64,000 bases of DNA from Halomonas zincidurans B6. GTDB lineage: Bacteria; Pseudomonadota; Gammaproteobacteria; Pseudomonadales; Halomonadaceae. The notes beneath the pieces were generated by a model that was not told where the DNA came from, did not search any database, and worked only from the letters and a program-made list of their open reading frames with translations. The stretch is taken from positions 558,001-622,000 of the forward strand of contig NZ_JNCK01000001.1 of NCBI RefSeq assembly GCF_000731955.1, written 5' to 3'. This document shows positions 8,633 through 17,209 of this stretch, in pieces (positions within the stretch are counted from its first letter, which is position 1; each line of letters starts with the position of its first letter). The position numbers were made by a program, and so were the translations under genes.

Positions 8633-9137
8633 GGGCGGCGTCCTGGGGCGGCTGATAGATGGTCAACCGGCCCTCGGCCAGCGGCGCGGCGCCGGGAGTA
8701 TCCACTGCCAGGATCTCGCCGCTGAACTGACCGAGGCCGTTGGCGGCGACGCAATCGCAGCCAATGCGCACCTCGAACGTCACGCCAATCGAAAAGTGCG
8801 GTCTGCAACTGGTGTAATGCCGACTGCCCACCAGAACACCCATCGCCGACGACTCGCCGCGTTGCGCGGCCTGCCAGCCGGCCCAGGCCGCGACCGCCTG
8901 GGCCAGCCACTCGATGCCCACCCAGCCGGGGATGCCCTGGGCAGGCATTCCTGCGGCAGGCGCCCCTGCAGCCTCGGCGAACAGATCGTCGGCGCGCGGC
9001 GCGAGCCGGGCGGTCAGGCCGTGTTCATCGGCAGCGATTAGCGTGTCGAGCAGGCACATGCCCGCAGCGTGGGGGACATACTCGGCGATGGGTCGGGGCA
9101 GGGCGAGGGCGATGTCGGGGGGCGAGGCGTAAGTCAT
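8622..9137 (-). CDS. apeP: 3-hydroxyacyl-ACP dehydratase (ApeP-like hotdog protein)
   Basis: 171 residues with the layout of the ApeP/FabA-FabZ-like hotdog dehydratases of aryl polyene clusters: an N-terminal YVPHAAGMCLLDTLIAAD, where the His is the likely catalytic residue, and the long helix region GWVGIEWLAQAVAAWAGWQA. It would dehydrate the beta-hydroxyacyl-ACP to set each double bond. It starts directly after the ketosynthase stop and overlaps the reductase gene, consistent with translational coupling. The family call rests on pattern and context. Confidence 0.75.
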   Translation of the reverse strand: MTYASPPDIALALPRPIAEYVPHAAGMCLLDTLIAADEHGLTARLAPRADDLFAEAAGAPAAGMPAQGIPGWVGIEWLAQAVAAWAGWQAAQRGESSAMGVLVGSRHYTSCRPHFSIGVTFEVRIGCDCVAANGLGQFSGEILAVDTPGAAPLAEGRLTIYQPPQDAAHDP

Positions 9138-10340
9138 TCAATCCTCCCGGCTCAACAGCAGGCTGGCATTGTTGCCGCCAAAGGCGAAGGAGTTGCTCAG
9201 CGCATGGCGTGGCGGCCGGGCGGGCATGGGGTCGTCGACCAGCGTCAGCGGCGCCAACTCGGGATCGTAGGCGCCGTCGTAGACGTGGCGCGGCAATCGG
9301 CCATGCGCCAGCGCCAGCCAGCAGAACGCCGCCTCCAGCGCGCCGGCGGCGCCCAGCGTGTGGCCGGTCAGCGCCTTGGTCGAACTCACCGGCGGCGAAT
9401 CGGCGAACAGCGCGCCGACCGCCAACGCTTCCATGCGATCGTTATGCAGCGTGCCGGTACCGTGCAGATTGAGATAATCGACCTGCTGCGGCGCGATACC
9501 GGCCTGCTCGAGCGCGCCGCGCATGGCCGCCAGTGCGCCGCTGCCGTCGGGGCGCGGCGCCGAGATATGGTAGGCGTCGGCGCTTTCGCCGACGCCGGCG
9601 AGCTGGATGCCGCCACGCTCGGCGGTGACCATGAACAGCGCCGCCGCCTCGCCGAGGTTGATGCCGTCGCGATGCGCGGAAAATGGCAGGCAGGGACGCT
9701 CGCTGACCGCCTCGAGGCTGGCGAAGCCGTTGACGGTCAGCCGGCACAGGCTGTCGGCGCCGCCGGCGATCACCGCGTCGCACTCGCCGGAAAGCAGCAA
9801 CCGCCGGGCGCTGGCCAGCGCCCGGGCGCTCGAGCTGCAGGCGGTGGACAGCGCATACATCGGACCGGTCAGCCCCAGTTGCTCGGCGACGAAGCGCGCC
9901 GGCGCGCCGAGCTCCTGGCGGGCGTAGCGAAAGTTGTCGGGCAGCGGCGCCGAGCGTCCGGCGGTGGCCAGCGCCGCCTCGGTCTCGCCGATCCCCGAGG
10001 TGCTGGTGCCGATCACCACGCCAACACGCCTCGGTGAATAGCGCGTCAGCGCCGCCTCGAGGCTTGCGTCTAGCTGTTCGCCGAGCCGTTCCAGCGCGAG
10101 TGTCAGCAGCTGGTTGTTGCGACTGACATGCTCGGCGGGCCAGGCGCTGGTATCGGCCAGTGGCGTCGCGACCTGGCCCACCGGTAGCGGTCGTCCTGGC
10201 GTGAAGGCGTCGCTGACGGTGAGACCGCGGCGGCCATTGAACAGCGCTTCGGCGATGCGCTCATTGTCGTCGCCGAGGCTGCACACCATGCCGGGCGGCG
10301 AGAGTCGGCAGGGTACGCAGCGGGACGCGGCGTCGCTCAT
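9138..10340 (-). CDS. apeO: Beta-ketoacyl-ACP synthase (ApeO-like)
   Basis: 400 residues from ATG at 10340, which overlaps the stop of the upstream lipoprotein gene (ATGA arrangement); the frame is open further upstream but the overlap fixes the start. The KS active site is complete: Cys168 in ALSTACSSSARAL, His in NLHGTGTLHND and His in TKALTGHTLGAAGALEA. It should perform decarboxylative chain extension together with a chain-length factor (the ApeC-like protein at the head of the operon). It is the only catalytically complete KS found in this cluster. Confidence 0.88.
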   Translation of the reverse strand: MSDAASRCVPCRLSPPGMVCSLGDDNERIAEALFNGRRGLTVSDAFTPGRPLPVGQVATPLADTSAWPAEHVSRNNQLLTLALERLGEQLDASLEAALTRYSPRRVGVVIGTSTSGIGETEAALATAGRSAPLPDNFRYARQELGAPARFVAEQLGLTGPMYALSTACSSSARALASARRLLLSGECDAVIAGGADSLCRLTVNGFASLEAVSERPCLPFSAHRDGINLGEAAALFMVTAERGGIQLAGVGESADAYHISAPRPDGSGALAAMRGALEQAGIAPQQVDYLNLHGTGTLHNDRMEALAVGALFADSPPVSSTKALTGHTLGAAGALEAAFCWLALAHGRLPRHVYDGAYDPELAPLTLVDDPMPARPPRHALSNSFAFGGNNASLLLSRED

Positions 10341-10915
10341 GGGGAATCCTTCAGCGGGATGATACGTAAACGGTACTGACCCTGACGATCGTCGAGCAAT
10401 ACCGGCTGGCGAGTGCCGGCGTGACTGTCGGCGGGGCTGATGCGGGCGATCAACTGATCGCGGTAGCGAATCTCCCGCGAGCGCTCGCTCAGCGTCAAGC
10501 GCCATGGCGTGCCGGCGAACGCCTCGCGCAGCGCCTCGGCGGGCCACAGGCACCACTGCAGCCGCGCCGCCAGCCAGTCGGCCGGCGGCAGGCGCTGCTC
10601 GATCTCGGCGAGCGGCACGTCGCCGGCGACGTAGCGACTGCCGCCGACGTCCTGGACCAGCGTCACCAGGCGCTGGCCGTAGGGAGTCAGCAGCGCCACG
10701 CGCAGCTCGCTGCCAGCGAGGCGAATCAGCGCGATCAGCGTCTGGGTCTCGCGGCGGTCATCGCGCTCGAAGATCAGCTGACGCTTGAGCGTCGCCGGCT
10801 CGGCGAGCACCGGCTGGCTGGGCGCGGGCGGCAGCGGCGGGGCCAGCGAACAGCCGGCGAGCAGCGCCAGCAGCAGCGCGGCGCCGAGCACTCGGGGATA
10901 GGCGATGCGACTCAT
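10337..10915 (-). CDS. DUF3261-type outer membrane lipoprotein of APE cluster
   Basis: 192 residues. The N-terminus is a lipoprotein signal peptide with a lipobox (LLALLAGCSLAPPLP), so the mature protein should be a lipid-anchored periplasmic or outer-membrane protein. The body matches the small DUF3261 lipoproteins found between the MMPL exporter and ketosynthase in aryl polyene operons; the biochemical role is not established. Start ATG at 10915 lies 1 bp after the stop of the 22-codon flavoprotein relic; its stop overlaps the KS start. Confidence 0.75.
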   Translation of the reverse strand: MSRIAYPRVLGAALLLALLAGCSLAPPLPPAPSQPVLAEPATLKRQLIFERDDRRETQTLIALIRLAGSELRVALLTPYGQRLVTLVQDVGGSRYVAGDVPLAEIEQRLPPADWLAARLQWCLWPAEALREAFAGTPWRLTLSERSREIRYRDQLIARISPADSHAGTRQPVLLDDRQGQYRLRIIPLKDSP

Positions 10916-10916
10916 T

Positions 10917-10985
10917 TCAGCGCACCGCGGCGGACGCGGCGCCGATCACGATCACATCAGCGTCGAATGCTTGCTGACTAGTCAT
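10917..10985 (-). pseudogene. 22-codon relic of the APE flavoprotein (FAD-dependent oxidoreductase) gene
   Basis: Between the MMPL and DUF3261 genes is a complete tiny frame with an ATG at 10985 overlapping the MMPL stop (ATGA), preceded by CAGGAGAACGC. It encodes MTSQQAFDADVIVIGA then ASAAVR and stops 1 bp before the next gene's ATG. The beta strand VIVIGA is the start of an FAD-binding Rossmann fold. Many APE clusters have an NAD(P)/FAD-dependent oxidoreductase exactly here. The simplest reading is that nearly the whole gene was deleted while the start and coupling signals remained. It might still be translated as a short peptide keeping the operon coupled. Confidence 0.7.
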
Positions 10986-13348
10986 GCGTTCTCCTGTCGC
11001 GTCGTCATGTCTGGCGAACGGACCCAGGGCACCAGCAGCCAGACCAGGGTCAGGCCGATCAGGCAGGTCAGGCCCAGGTTGTGCAGCGCCGGGGTGGCGC
11101 TGAAGGCCAGCAGGCCGAAGGCCAGCACGCTGGTCAAGGTCGACAGCGTGATCGCCAGCCAGGTGGCCGGATGGCGGCCATGCTCGGCGCTGAAGATGCC
11201 GGCGTCGAGGCCGATCCCCAGTACCAGTAGCATACCCAGTTGGCTGAACAGATTCAGCGGTATGCCGGCGATCGCGAACAACGTGAGCACACCGAGCAGC
11301 GCGCCCAGCGCCGGCGCGGCGACCCGCCAGGCGCGGCGGCGATAGCGCCAGGCCAGCACCAGCATGAGCCCCGCCAGCGCGGCGGCCACCCAGCCGGCGA
11401 TGTGCCTGCGCAGCTCGCCGAGCAGCGCCGACAGCCGGGCGACACGGTCGACGTAGCTGACCGCGTCGTCGCCGGCGGCCAATTGCTGCAGCGCGGCGAC
11501 CTCGTCGGGGGCGTCGACGCCGGTCAGCAGCAGCGTCGCCGCCAGCATGCCGGCTTGGTCGCCGCCAGCAGCGTCCACGCGACCCAGCCACAGCCGGCGA
11601 TCGCGTTCGCCGGCGGGCATCGCCAGCCAGTCGGCGACGCGCAACAGCGGCACGTCGTCGAGAGTGGCCCGGGCGCGGGTCAGCGTCTGCGGTGGCAGCC
11701 CGGCGCGCTCGACCAGCGCGGCCAACGGCGCGCCGTAGAGCCGGCGCACCCGCGCGAGGTTGGCCCGTTGCTCGGCCGGCGGGGGCACGCGCTCGGCGAG
11801 GTTGTCGTAGCCGATCGCCAGGCCGGCGTCGATCCGCGCATCCAGTGCGTCGCCAAGCGCGGCCAGACGTTCGAGCAGGGCGGCCTCGTCACCGGCGCGT
11901 ACCAGCAGGTAGTGGCTGCCGGTGTCGCTGCCCAGCAGCGTTTGCACCTGGCGCTCCTCGGCGAGTCGCTGCGGCGACGACGGATTGAGCAGGCGCAGGC
12001 TGTCGTTGACCTCCAGACGCCCGGCGACGATCGCCAGCATCAATGCCACGCCGAGCAGCGCCACCCCTGGCGACAGCCGCCGGCGCGGCGTGGTGGCGCG
12101 CCACAGCCGCTCGGCCAACCGCGCGGTGGCGGGGTGCGCCGGCAAGCGCAGCCGCGGCAGCCACAGCACCACGCACAGCCAGGCGCCGATCAGTCCCAGC
12201 GCGGCGAATGTCGCCATCTGGCGCAGCCCGGGCAGCGGCGTCAGCGCCTGGGCAAGATAGGCCACCAGGCTCGAGGCGAGTCCCAGCGCGAGCCCCGGCA
12301 ACAGCGGACGCAGCCGAAAGCTCGCTCCCCGGATTGCGCGGTCGCTCTGCAGATGCAGGGCGTAGTCGATGGCCACGCCGATCAGGCTGGCGCCGAACGC
12401 CAGGGTGAGCAGATGCAGCCGGCCGAACAGCGCCAGGGTCAGCGGCAGGGCGAACAGCAGTCCCCCGATCAGCGGCAGCAACAGCGCCACCAGCGTGCGC
12501 GGCGAGCGAAAGACCGTCAGCAGGATCACGATCAGTCCGGCGAAGGCGCCAAGGCCGATGGTAGAGATCTCGCTGCGCGCCTGACGGGCGCCGGCGGCGG
12601 CGTGAAAGATCAGCCCCGATTGCAGCAGCTCGGCCTTGGGGTGGGCGCGCTCGAACGCCGCCAACTGCGCGACGAGGGCCTGCTGGGTCGGCAGCGCGTA
12701 GGGGCTGCCCGCCAGTTGGCCGGCCAGCAGGGCGCGGCGCGTGCCGGCGCCGTCGCGCACCGTCAACAGGCCCTGCCAGGCCTCGATGCGCGCGTCGTCC
12801 TGAACGTTCAGCCAGCGTGCGAGCAGGCCGAACGGGTCGCGCACCGGTTGCGGCGAGCCGAGTGGCGAGAACAGCCGTTCGAGGGCCGGCTCGATCAGCG
12901 TGGTACCGCCGTCGGCATCGATCGTCGCCTGCAGTGCCGGGGTCAGCAACCGATAGCGATAGTCACCCAACGTCTCGCTGGGGTCGGCGTCGGCAAGGTC
13001 GACGTCCCGCCAGTCGAGGCAGGCGAGATCGGGGAGCTGGCTCAAGCGTTCGGCCAGCGCGGCGCTGGCCTTGGGCAGATCGTCGGCGGCGAGCAGCAGC
13101 ACGAAGCGATTCTCGAAGGGCTGGCCGAGCTGCGCGGAGGCCTGCTCGATCAGCGACGCCTGGCGATCCTCGGGCAGCAGTGCGGTGAGCCGGGTGTCGC
13201 TGGGCAGCCCGTCGCGCAACTGCCAGGCCAGCAGCAGCGTGCAACCGACGAGGATGGCTGCCCAAAGCCAGGCCAGGGGACGTGGGGAGAGCCAGGCTGC
13301 GGGGCGCGAAGAAAGCCAGGCCAGGCGGCGATGCGGCTCACTCGCCAT
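10982..13348 (-). CDS. apeM: MMPL-family (RND-like) exporter of APE cluster (ApeM-like)
   Basis: 788 residues, about 12 membrane segments in two homologous halves, each with a large periplasmic loop after the first helix (about residues 50-250 and 430-600), the MMPL/RND architecture. Signature-like stretches include GVAIDYALHLQSDRAIRG in the first half and the related LVLGIGLDAGIFSAEH in the second. In APE clusters this inner membrane protein is thought to move the aryl polyene lipid towards the outer membrane, together with LolA-like and lipoprotein partners. Its ATG overlaps the end of the LolA-like gene by 11 bp. Confidence 0.85.
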   Translation of the reverse strand: MASEPHRRLAWLSSRPAAWLSPRPLAWLWAAILVGCTLLLAWQLRDGLPSDTRLTALLPEDRQASLIEQASAQLGQPFENRFVLLLAADDLPKASAALAERLSQLPDLACLDWRDVDLADADPSETLGDYRYRLLTPALQATIDADGGTTLIEPALERLFSPLGSPQPVRDPFGLLARWLNVQDDARIEAWQGLLTVRDGAGTRRALLAGQLAGSPYALPTQQALVAQLAAFERAHPKAELLQSGLIFHAAAGARQARSEISTIGLGAFAGLIVILLTVFRSPRTLVALLLPLIGGLLFALPLTLALFGRLHLLTLAFGASLIGVAIDYALHLQSDRAIRGASFRLRPLLPGLALGLASSLVAYLAQALTPLPGLRQMATFAALGLIGAWLCVVLWLPRLRLPAHPATARLAERLWRATTPRRRLSPGVALLGVALMLAIVAGRLEVNDSLRLLNPSSPQRLAEERQVQTLLGSDTGSHYLLVRAGDEAALLERLAALGDALDARIDAGLAIGYDNLAERVPPPAEQRANLARVRRLYGAPLAALVERAGLPPQTLTRARATLDDVPLLRVADWLAMPAGERDRRLWLGRVDAAGGDQAGMLAATLLLTGVDAPDEVAALQQLAAGDDAVSYVDRVARLSALLGELRRHIAGWVAAALAGLMLVLAWRYRRRAWRVAAPALGALLGVLTLFAIAGIPLNLFSQLGMLLVLGIGLDAGIFSAEHGRHPATWLAITLSTLTSVLAFGLLAFSATPALHNLGLTCLIGLTLVWLLVPWVRSPDMTTRQENA

Positions 13349-13922
13349 CCGCGCTCTCGCCGTCCTGGGGCCTGTCCGCGTCGAGTGGGCGCTGGTCGCT
13401 GAAGGTCACGTTGAGCGTGTCGTCGTTGGCGGCGCGCAGGCGGAGCGTCTGAGGGTAGCGGCCGCCGGCGAGCTGAATGCTGTCCAGGCGTTGGCGAACG
13501 GCCTGCTGGCGCGGTACCAGGTCGACGCGCCAGGCCTTAGCGTCGCCGGCAAGGGTGATCTGAAAGCGCTGCTCGAGCGCGCGCCAGTCGCCGTCGAGCA
13601 GGCTCAACAGCAGCTCGGCGGCCTGCTGGCGGCGGCGATCGCCTTCGCCCCCCGACTCGTCAAGGCGCGTGGCATCCTGCGGGGTGAAGACCAGGCGCTT
13701 GTCGATCGGGGTCTCCAAGGTCCATACCACCCGCGTGTCGCGTTCGTAGCGAAAGCGCCCGCGGCTGACCAGCTCGGTGTCGAGATCGGCCAGATAGCGC
13801 GTCTGCTCGAAACGTCCGGCAATGTCGGGGGTCGCCGCCAGTCGCGCCTGCAAGTCCTCCAGCTCGAAGGCCCGCGCCGGGACGCTCCACAGCAGTAGCA
13901 GCAGTAGGCTCAGGATACGCAT
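13338..13922 (-). CDS. apeL: LolA-like outer membrane lipoprotein carrier protein (ApeL-like)
   Basis: 194 residues from ATG at 13922, chosen because AAGGAG lies 8-13 bases upstream and a signal peptide (LSLLLLLLWSVPARA) follows at once; the frame itself opens at 13961. The mature part resembles LolA: FELEDLQARLAATPDIAGRF, then RGRFRYERDTRVVWTLETP. It should be a periplasmic chaperone carrying a lipid-like product, here the aryl polyene. In typical clusters a thioesterase gene (ApeK) precedes it; here the ammonia-lyase gene ends 35 bp upstream with no room for one. Confidence 0.82.
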   Translation of the reverse strand: MRILSLLLLLLWSVPARAFELEDLQARLAATPDIAGRFEQTRYLADLDTELVSRGRFRYERDTRVVWTLETPIDKRLVFTPQDATRLDESGGEGDRRRQQAAELLLSLLDGDWRALEQRFQITLAGDAKAWRVDLVPRQQAVRQRLDSIQLAGGRYPQTLRLRAANDDTLNVTFSDQRPLDADRPQDGESADGE

Positions 13923-13957
13923 GGCGGGCTCCTTCTTGTCAGTGGCTTGGCGGCGAC

Positions 13958-15517
13958 TCATGGTGCGCCGCGGTACAGCGGCGCGGCGAGCGTCTCGAGC
14001 TCAGCGCACAGCCGGCGCAGCTCGCTGTCCAGCGCGCGGTCTTCGCCGAGCGGGGCGATGCGCGTGCGGCATACGGCGACGAAGCCGGCGAGCGCCGGCG
14101 GCGGTGGGCCGGCCTGAATCTGGCGCAACTCGACGCCCTGACAGGCGGCGTGCAGCACCCCGGCGGCGACCTGTTCGGCGAGAGTCAGCACGCGCAGCGC
14201 ATCGCGGGCGGCGATGGTGCCCATGCTCACCTTGTCCTGGTTGTGGCTTTCGGTGGAGCGCGAGAACACGCTGGCCGGCAGGGTGTGCTTGAGCGCCTCG
14301 GCGGTCCACGCCGAGACGCCGATCTGCAGCGCCTTGTAGCCATGGTTGAGCGGCGCGCGCTCGACACTGGCGCCGCTCAGGTTGGCCGGCAGGCCATGGT
14401 TGTAGCGTTCGTCGACCAGCAGCGCGAGCTGACGGTCGAGCAAGTCGGCGATATTGGCGACCAGCGTCTTCAGCGAGTCCATGGCGAAGGCAATGTGGCC
14501 GCCGTAGAAGTGGCCGCCATGCATCACTGTCTCGCCGAGCGGGTCGATCAGCGGATTGTCGTTGGCGCTGTTGAGCTCGCCCTCGATGAAGCCGCGCAGC
14601 CAGTCGAGGCTGTCTTCGAGCACACCGATCACGTGCGGCGCGCAGCGTGTGGAATAGCGATCCTGCAGGCGCGAGGCGTTGCGCGGCGGCTGCGCGTCCA
14701 GGGTGGCCAGATCGCCGCGTAGCCGCGCGGCGCAGCGTTGCTGACCGGGATGCGGCTTGGCGGCGAACAGCGTGGCGTCGAAGTGATAGGGATTGCCGGC
14801 CAGCGCCCAGACGTTGAGCGCCGTCAGGCGCGTGGCGAGCCTTGAGAGGCGCTCGCCGCGGGCGTAGGCCTGGCAGGCCAGTGCGGTCATCACCGCGGTG
14901 CCGTTCATCAGCGCCAGGCCTTCCTTGGGGCGCAGCCGGTAGGGCGCGAGGCCGCGCTCGGCGAGCGCCTCCGCCGCCGCGCGCCGGCGGCCATGGTCGT
15001 AGACCTCGCGCTCGCCGCAGAGCACCGCGGCGAGATACGACAACGGGGTGAGATCGCCGCTGGCGCCCACCGAGCCTTCGCTGGGAATCACCGGCACGAC
15101 GTCGTGCTCGAGCAGCCAGGCCAGCCGTTCGAGCAATTCCCAGCTGACCCCCGAGACGCCGCGACACAGCGACACCAGGCGCACCAGCACCACCGCGCGG
15201 GCGGCCTCGACGTCGAGCAGCTCGCCCAGCCCGCAGCCATGGAAGGTGTACAGATGGTGGGGCAGCGCGGCGAGCTGCTCGGCGGGCACTGCACGGGTGC
15301 AGGCGTCGCCGTAGCCGGTGGTCACGCCATAGACCACGCCATCCTCGGCGAGCAGCCGTTCGAGAAAGGCCGGGCCGGCCTCGATGCGCGCCCGGAACGC
15401 GGCGTCTGCGGCCAGGCGCACGTGCGCCTCGCCACGGGCGACGCGGCAGACATCCTCGATGGCCAGCGGCGTGCCGTCGAGCACCAGGGTCGGGGTGTCG
15501 GGGTTCTCAGCGCTCAT
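13958..15517 (-). CDS. Aromatic amino acid ammonia-lyase (HAL/PAL/TAL family, MIO enzyme) of APE cluster
   Basis: 519 residues from ATG at 15517; the stop of the upstream acyltransferase lies inside its first codons (11-bp overlap). The MIO-forming Ala-Ser-Gly is at residues 152-154 (SVGASGDLTPLS), and the catalytic Tyr loop is VVYGVTTGYGD at 61-71. At the substrate-selectivity position (LYTFHGCG) it has Phe-His, unlike the Ser-His of bacterial histidase, so I infer an aromatic substrate such as tyrosine, which would supply the 4-hydroxycinnamate-like starter of an aryl polyene. The product would be activated by the AMP-ligase in the same operon. Confidence 0.85.
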   Translation of the reverse strand: MSAENPDTPTLVLDGTPLAIEDVCRVARGEAHVRLAADAAFRARIEAGPAFLERLLAEDGVVYGVTTGYGDACTRAVPAEQLAALPHHLYTFHGCGLGELLDVEAARAVVLVRLVSLCRGVSGVSWELLERLAWLLEHDVVPVIPSEGSVGASGDLTPLSYLAAVLCGEREVYDHGRRRAAAEALAERGLAPYRLRPKEGLALMNGTAVMTALACQAYARGERLSRLATRLTALNVWALAGNPYHFDATLFAAKPHPGQQRCAARLRGDLATLDAQPPRNASRLQDRYSTRCAPHVIGVLEDSLDWLRGFIEGELNSANDNPLIDPLGETVMHGGHFYGGHIAFAMDSLKTLVANIADLLDRQLALLVDERYNHGLPANLSGASVERAPLNHGYKALQIGVSAWTAEALKHTLPASVFSRSTESHNQDKVSMGTIAARDALRVLTLAEQVAAGVLHAACQGVELRQIQAGPPPPALAGFVAVCRTRIAPLGEDRALDSELRRLCAELETLAAPLYRGAP

Positions 15518-16454
15518 CGGCATGCCAGTAGGGAAAGAAGTTGAACCATTGCAAGGGATACTCGCGGCACTGCTCGCCGAGCCAGCCGACATAACGCCGC
15601 ATGGCGGCCTCGCGCCACGCCTCGCGTTCGGCGCGCTTCAGGTGCGTGGTGTCGTCGAACGGCTGGAAGCGCACCCGGTGATGATCGCCCTCGCGCACGC
15701 AGCTCAGGGTATAGAGCGGGCAGCGCAGCAGCGTCGCCAACCAGAACGGGCCTTCGGGAAACGACGCCATGGCGCCGAGGAACTCCAGATCGCGGGTCCG
15801 GCCGTTCTCGGCGAGTGGCACCCGGTCGGCGGCGATCACCACGAAGCCGCCGTCGTTGATGCGTTGCGCCAGGCGCATGGCGGTGGCCGGGGTGATCTCG
15901 CTGACCTCGACGATCTCGGGGCCGCTTTGCTGCGTGGCGCGCTCCATCAGGGCATTGAATTTCCGGGCGTTGCGGGTGTGCATCAGCTGCGAGACGTGAA
16001 AGTCGTCACGGGTGTCGCTCATCGCGCTGCAGATTTCCAGATTGCCATGATGCGAGACCAGCATCAGCCCGCCGCGCCCGCCGGTGATGGCTTCGTCGAG
16101 GCAGGCGCGGTCGGCGGCGTCGAGGCGCACGTCGAGCGGCACGCCGCTCCAGGCGTCGACCTTGTCCATCAACGACTGACCGAAGACCTGGAAGTGGCGC
16201 AGCACCAGACGCTGCGGCCAGCGCGGCGGATGCCCGGCATGCTGCGGCCAGATGCGCATCAGGTAGTCGCGCGAGGCGCGCCGCGCCAGCGGGTGGCGAA
16301 TGAAATAGTAGAGGATCACCCACTGCAGCATGAAGGTGAACGGCAGCCGGCCCAGCCGGCGGCGGATCCAGACCATGATCCGCATGCCGGCGACGCTGCC
16401 CGATTCCTGAATGCGCGCCCAGTGCTGTCGCGGCGCCTCTCGCGTGGCACTCAC
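15507..16454 (-). CDS. Lysophospholipid acyltransferase-like protein (C-terminal half of ApeJ)
   Basis: 315 residues starting at GTG 16454. The strong GGAGGAAACGCCG site just upstream lies within the end of the glycosyltransferase gene and the GTG overlaps its stop (GTGA), so this start is well supported. Features of LpxL/HtrB-like acyltransferases are visible: GLMLVSHHGNLEICSAMSD with the catalytic His, and PFWLATLLRCPLYTLS. It probably attaches the polyene acyl chain to a lipid or glycolipid anchor at the inner membrane. In typical clusters ApeJ is one protein with GT2 plus acyltransferase; here the halves are separate genes. Confidence 0.78.
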   Translation of the reverse strand: MSATREAPRQHWARIQESGSVAGMRIMVWIRRRLGRLPFTFMLQWVILYYFIRHPLARRASRDYLMRIWPQHAGHPPRWPQRLVLRHFQVFGQSLMDKVDAWSGVPLDVRLDAADRACLDEAITGGRGGLMLVSHHGNLEICSAMSDTRDDFHVSQLMHTRNARKFNALMERATQQSGPEIVEVSEITPATAMRLAQRINDGGFVVIAADRVPLAENGRTRDLEFLGAMASFPEGPFWLATLLRCPLYTLSCVREGDHHRVRFQPFDDTTHLKRAEREAWREAAMRRYVGWLGEQCREYPLQWFNFFPYWHADER

Positions 16455-17209
16455 CGGCGTTTCCTCCGTTGCGTCAGGCGCCGCCCCAGCAGCCGCGGCA
16501 GGCGGATCAGCATGCCGGCGAACAGCCTGAGATGCATCAGCGTCAGCAGGACGTTGTCGCGGGCCATGGCGAAGTGCGACACGCCATCCAGCGGGTAGTG
16601 TACGCGAACCGGCAGGTTGATCACCTCGCCGCCGGCCCACAACCAGCGCACCGGCAGTTCGGTGTCGAACTGCATGCGTTCGCCGCAGCCGTGGGTCTCG
16701 ACCAGCCGCAGGGTCGCGGCGACGGGGAACAGCTTGGCGCCGCACATGGTATCGCGCAGCGTGAACGACAGGGTGTTCAGCCACACCAGCGCGTGGGTCA
16801 GGTAGCGCGCATAGTAGCGGTGGCGGGGCACGCTGGCGTCGAAGCGCGGGTAGCCGATGCGCAGGCGCTGATCGGCGCCGTCGAGGTCTTGAAGGAACGC
16901 CGGCAGGTCGGCCGCCTCGTGCTGGCCGTCGGCGTCGACTTGCAGGGCGTGGCTGAAGCCTAGCCGGGCGGCTTCGCGCAGCCCGGCCTTGACCGCCGCG
17001 CCCTTGCCGCGATTGATCGGCAGGCGTACCAGGCTGACATCGTCGGCCTCGGCCAGGCGCTCGAGCAGTGCCGCGCACGCGGCGTCGCTGCCGTCGTCGA
17101 CCAGCAGCAGCGGGATGCCCAGCGGGCGCACGCCTGCGCAGGTCGCGGCGATCGCCCCGGCATGGTTGTAGACCGGGATCAGCACGCAGGGATTGGCCGC
17201 ATCAGCCAT
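16451..17209 (-). CDS. Family 2 glycosyltransferase (N-terminal half of ApeJ)
   Basis: 252 residues. GT2 features run in order: VLIPVYNHAGAIAATCAGV at the N-terminus, LLLVDDGSDAACAALLERL, INRGKGAAVKAGLREA, and the metal-binding VDADGQHEAADLPAF. It likely transfers a sugar or a related group during maturation of the pigment lipid. The gene overlaps the AMP-ligase stop by 8 bp upstream and the acyltransferase start by 4 bp downstream. It appears to be the split-off first half of the usual ApeJ fusion. Confidence 0.82.
   Translation of the reverse strand: MADAANPCVLIPVYNHAGAIAATCAGVRPLGIPLLLVDDGSDAACAALLERLAEADDVSLVRLPINRGKGAAVKAGLREAARLGFSHALQVDADGQHEAADLPAFLQDLDGADQRLRIGYPRFDASVPRHRYYARYLTHALVWLNTLSFTLRDTMCGAKLFPVAATLRLVETHGCGERMQFDTELPVRWLWAGGEVINLPVRVHYPLDGVSHFAMARDNVLLTLMHLRLFAGMLIRLPRLLGRRLTQRRKRR

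Noticed and set aside
10917..11591. Full 224-codon frame ending in the flavoprotein relic
   Set aside because: Everything upstream of 10985 is out-of-frame reading of the MMPL gene; only the last 22 codons have a ribosome site and family resemblance.
11240..13402. 720-codon Gln/Arg-rich frame opposite the MMPL gene
   Set aside because: Antisense shadow; the minus strand has a well-formed MMPL exporter coupled to its neighbours.
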